A stretch of 64,000 nt of DNA from Lentisalinibacter salinarum (GTDB lineage Bacteria > Pseudomonadota > Gammaproteobacteria > Steroidobacterales > Woeseiaceae): contig NZ_JAPDRH010000002.1 of the NCBI RefSeq assembly GCF_040706555.1, positions 434,001-498,000 of the forward strand. Reading direction: 5' to 3'. The notes beneath the pieces are model-generated. The model saw nothing but the letters and a program-made list of their open reading frames with translations, did not search any database and was not told the origin of the DNA. The stretch's first letter is position 1. Each line of letters opens with the position of its first letter. Positions 63,689 to 64,000 of this stretch are shown here, piece by piece. The translations under genes and the position numbers were made by a program.

Positions 63689-64000
63689 ATGGATATCGAG
63701 ACCGCACGGGAACAGATGATCGACCAGCAGATCCGCGCCTGGGATGTGCTGCAGCCCCGGGTCCTGCGGATCCTGGGGGAGATCCGCCGCGAGCGGTTCG
63801 TGCCCGACGCCTGGTCGAGCCTGGCTTTCGCCGACACCGAGATTCCGCTCCCCCACGATGAAAACATGATGGCGCCGAAGGTGGAGGGCCGTGTGCTGCA
63901 GGCGCTGGAGATAGAGCCCGGCGACCGGGTACTGGAGATCGGCACCGGCACCGGTTTCCTCACCGCCTGCCTGGCGCGTCTGGGAGAACACGTGGTCAGC
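63689..64000 (+). CDS. pcm: Protein-L-isoaspartate O-methyltransferase family, partial
   Basis: SAM-dependent methyltransferase of the PCMT fold; the window ends after 104 codons. The visible part begins MDIETAREQMIDQQIRAWDV, has VPDAW and MMAPKVEGRVLQAL and the SAM motif VLEIGTGTGFLTACLARLG. Classical Pcm repairs isoaspartyl residues. The RERFVP and MMAPK forms resemble the second Pcm-like group often found by tolC, so activity on isoaspartate is not assured. Confidence 0.85.
   Translation, partial: MDIETAREQMIDQQIRAWDVLQPRVLRILGEIRRERFVPDAWSSLAFADTEIPLPHDENMMAPKVEGRVLQALEIEPGDRVLEIGTGTGFLTACLARLGEHVVS

Overview
The window is 64 kb of high-GC, tightly packed chromosome from a gammaproteobacterium. 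The evidence is gene order: mraZ-rsmH-ftsL-ftsI-mur genes; rsmI/lpoA/yraN/diaA; sspBA next to petABC and a DegS/AlgW protease; ibaG-murA opposite yrbG-kdsD-kdsC-lptCAB-rpoN-hpf-ptsN-rapZ. The bc1 complex, the membrane pyrophosphatase and the tkt-gap-pgk-pyk cluster fit a respiring, Ectothiorhodospiraceae/Chromatiales-like lineage, but the genus cannot be fixed from this sequence. I see no phage, insertion sequence, CRISPR array, tRNA or rRNA. Many long ORFs opposite real genes are high-GC shadows.

Layout. 1-14292 (minus): division and cell-wall (dcw) operon, mraZ to a ddl truncated by the window edge, with ten of twelve gene junctions being 4-base ATGA overlaps. A sigma70-type promoter and a four-repeat MraZ operator lie at 14304-14376. 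14622-14981 (minus): RNase P RNA with its promoter. 15037-18874: rsmI facing lpoA-yraN-diaA. 18893-22649 (minus): sspB, sspA and the cytochrome bc1 genes. 22879-25581: degS-like protease, murA, ibaG. 25765-35061 (plus): antiporter, KDO and LPS-export genes, sigma-54 with its nitrogen-PTS neighbours, mgtE. 35079-46765 (minus): transketolase, GAPDH, PGK and pyruvate kinase, then a penicillin-acylase-like hydrolase, a MoxR/VWA pair and a patatin. 46962-51318 (plus): metK, ahcY, a terminator, cpdA-like and TraB-like genes. 51337-57252: rubredoxin, hemL, a LON-domain protein, mpl, a small membrane protein, rnd and adk. 57431-60965 (plus): pyrophosphate-type phosphofructokinase and a K+-independent-type H+-pumping pyrophosphatase. 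The end carries a PAS-GGDEF-EAL protein whose 3' end lies in a REP-like inverted repeat, and the start of a pcm-like gene.

How the genes work together. Peptidoglycan precursor synthesis (murA, murB-G, mraY, ddl), septal synthesis (ftsI, ftsW, ftsL), wall recycling (mpl) and synthase activation (lpoA) make up about a quarter of the window. kdsD, kdsC and lptCAB supply and export LPS. Sigma-54, Hpf, PtsN and RapZ link nitrogen and envelope signalling. The adk / PPi-PFK / H+-PPase group suggests a pyrophosphate-based energy economy, complemented by the lower-glycolysis block.

No wholly new system is evident. The items most worth checking are the PPi module and the long hppA leader, the REP-like repeat, the half-lost zinc site of adenylate kinase, the duplicated rubredoxin start region, the kdsD start, the nearly touching divergent starts of rsmI and lpoA, and the acylase/MoxR/VWA/patatin run.
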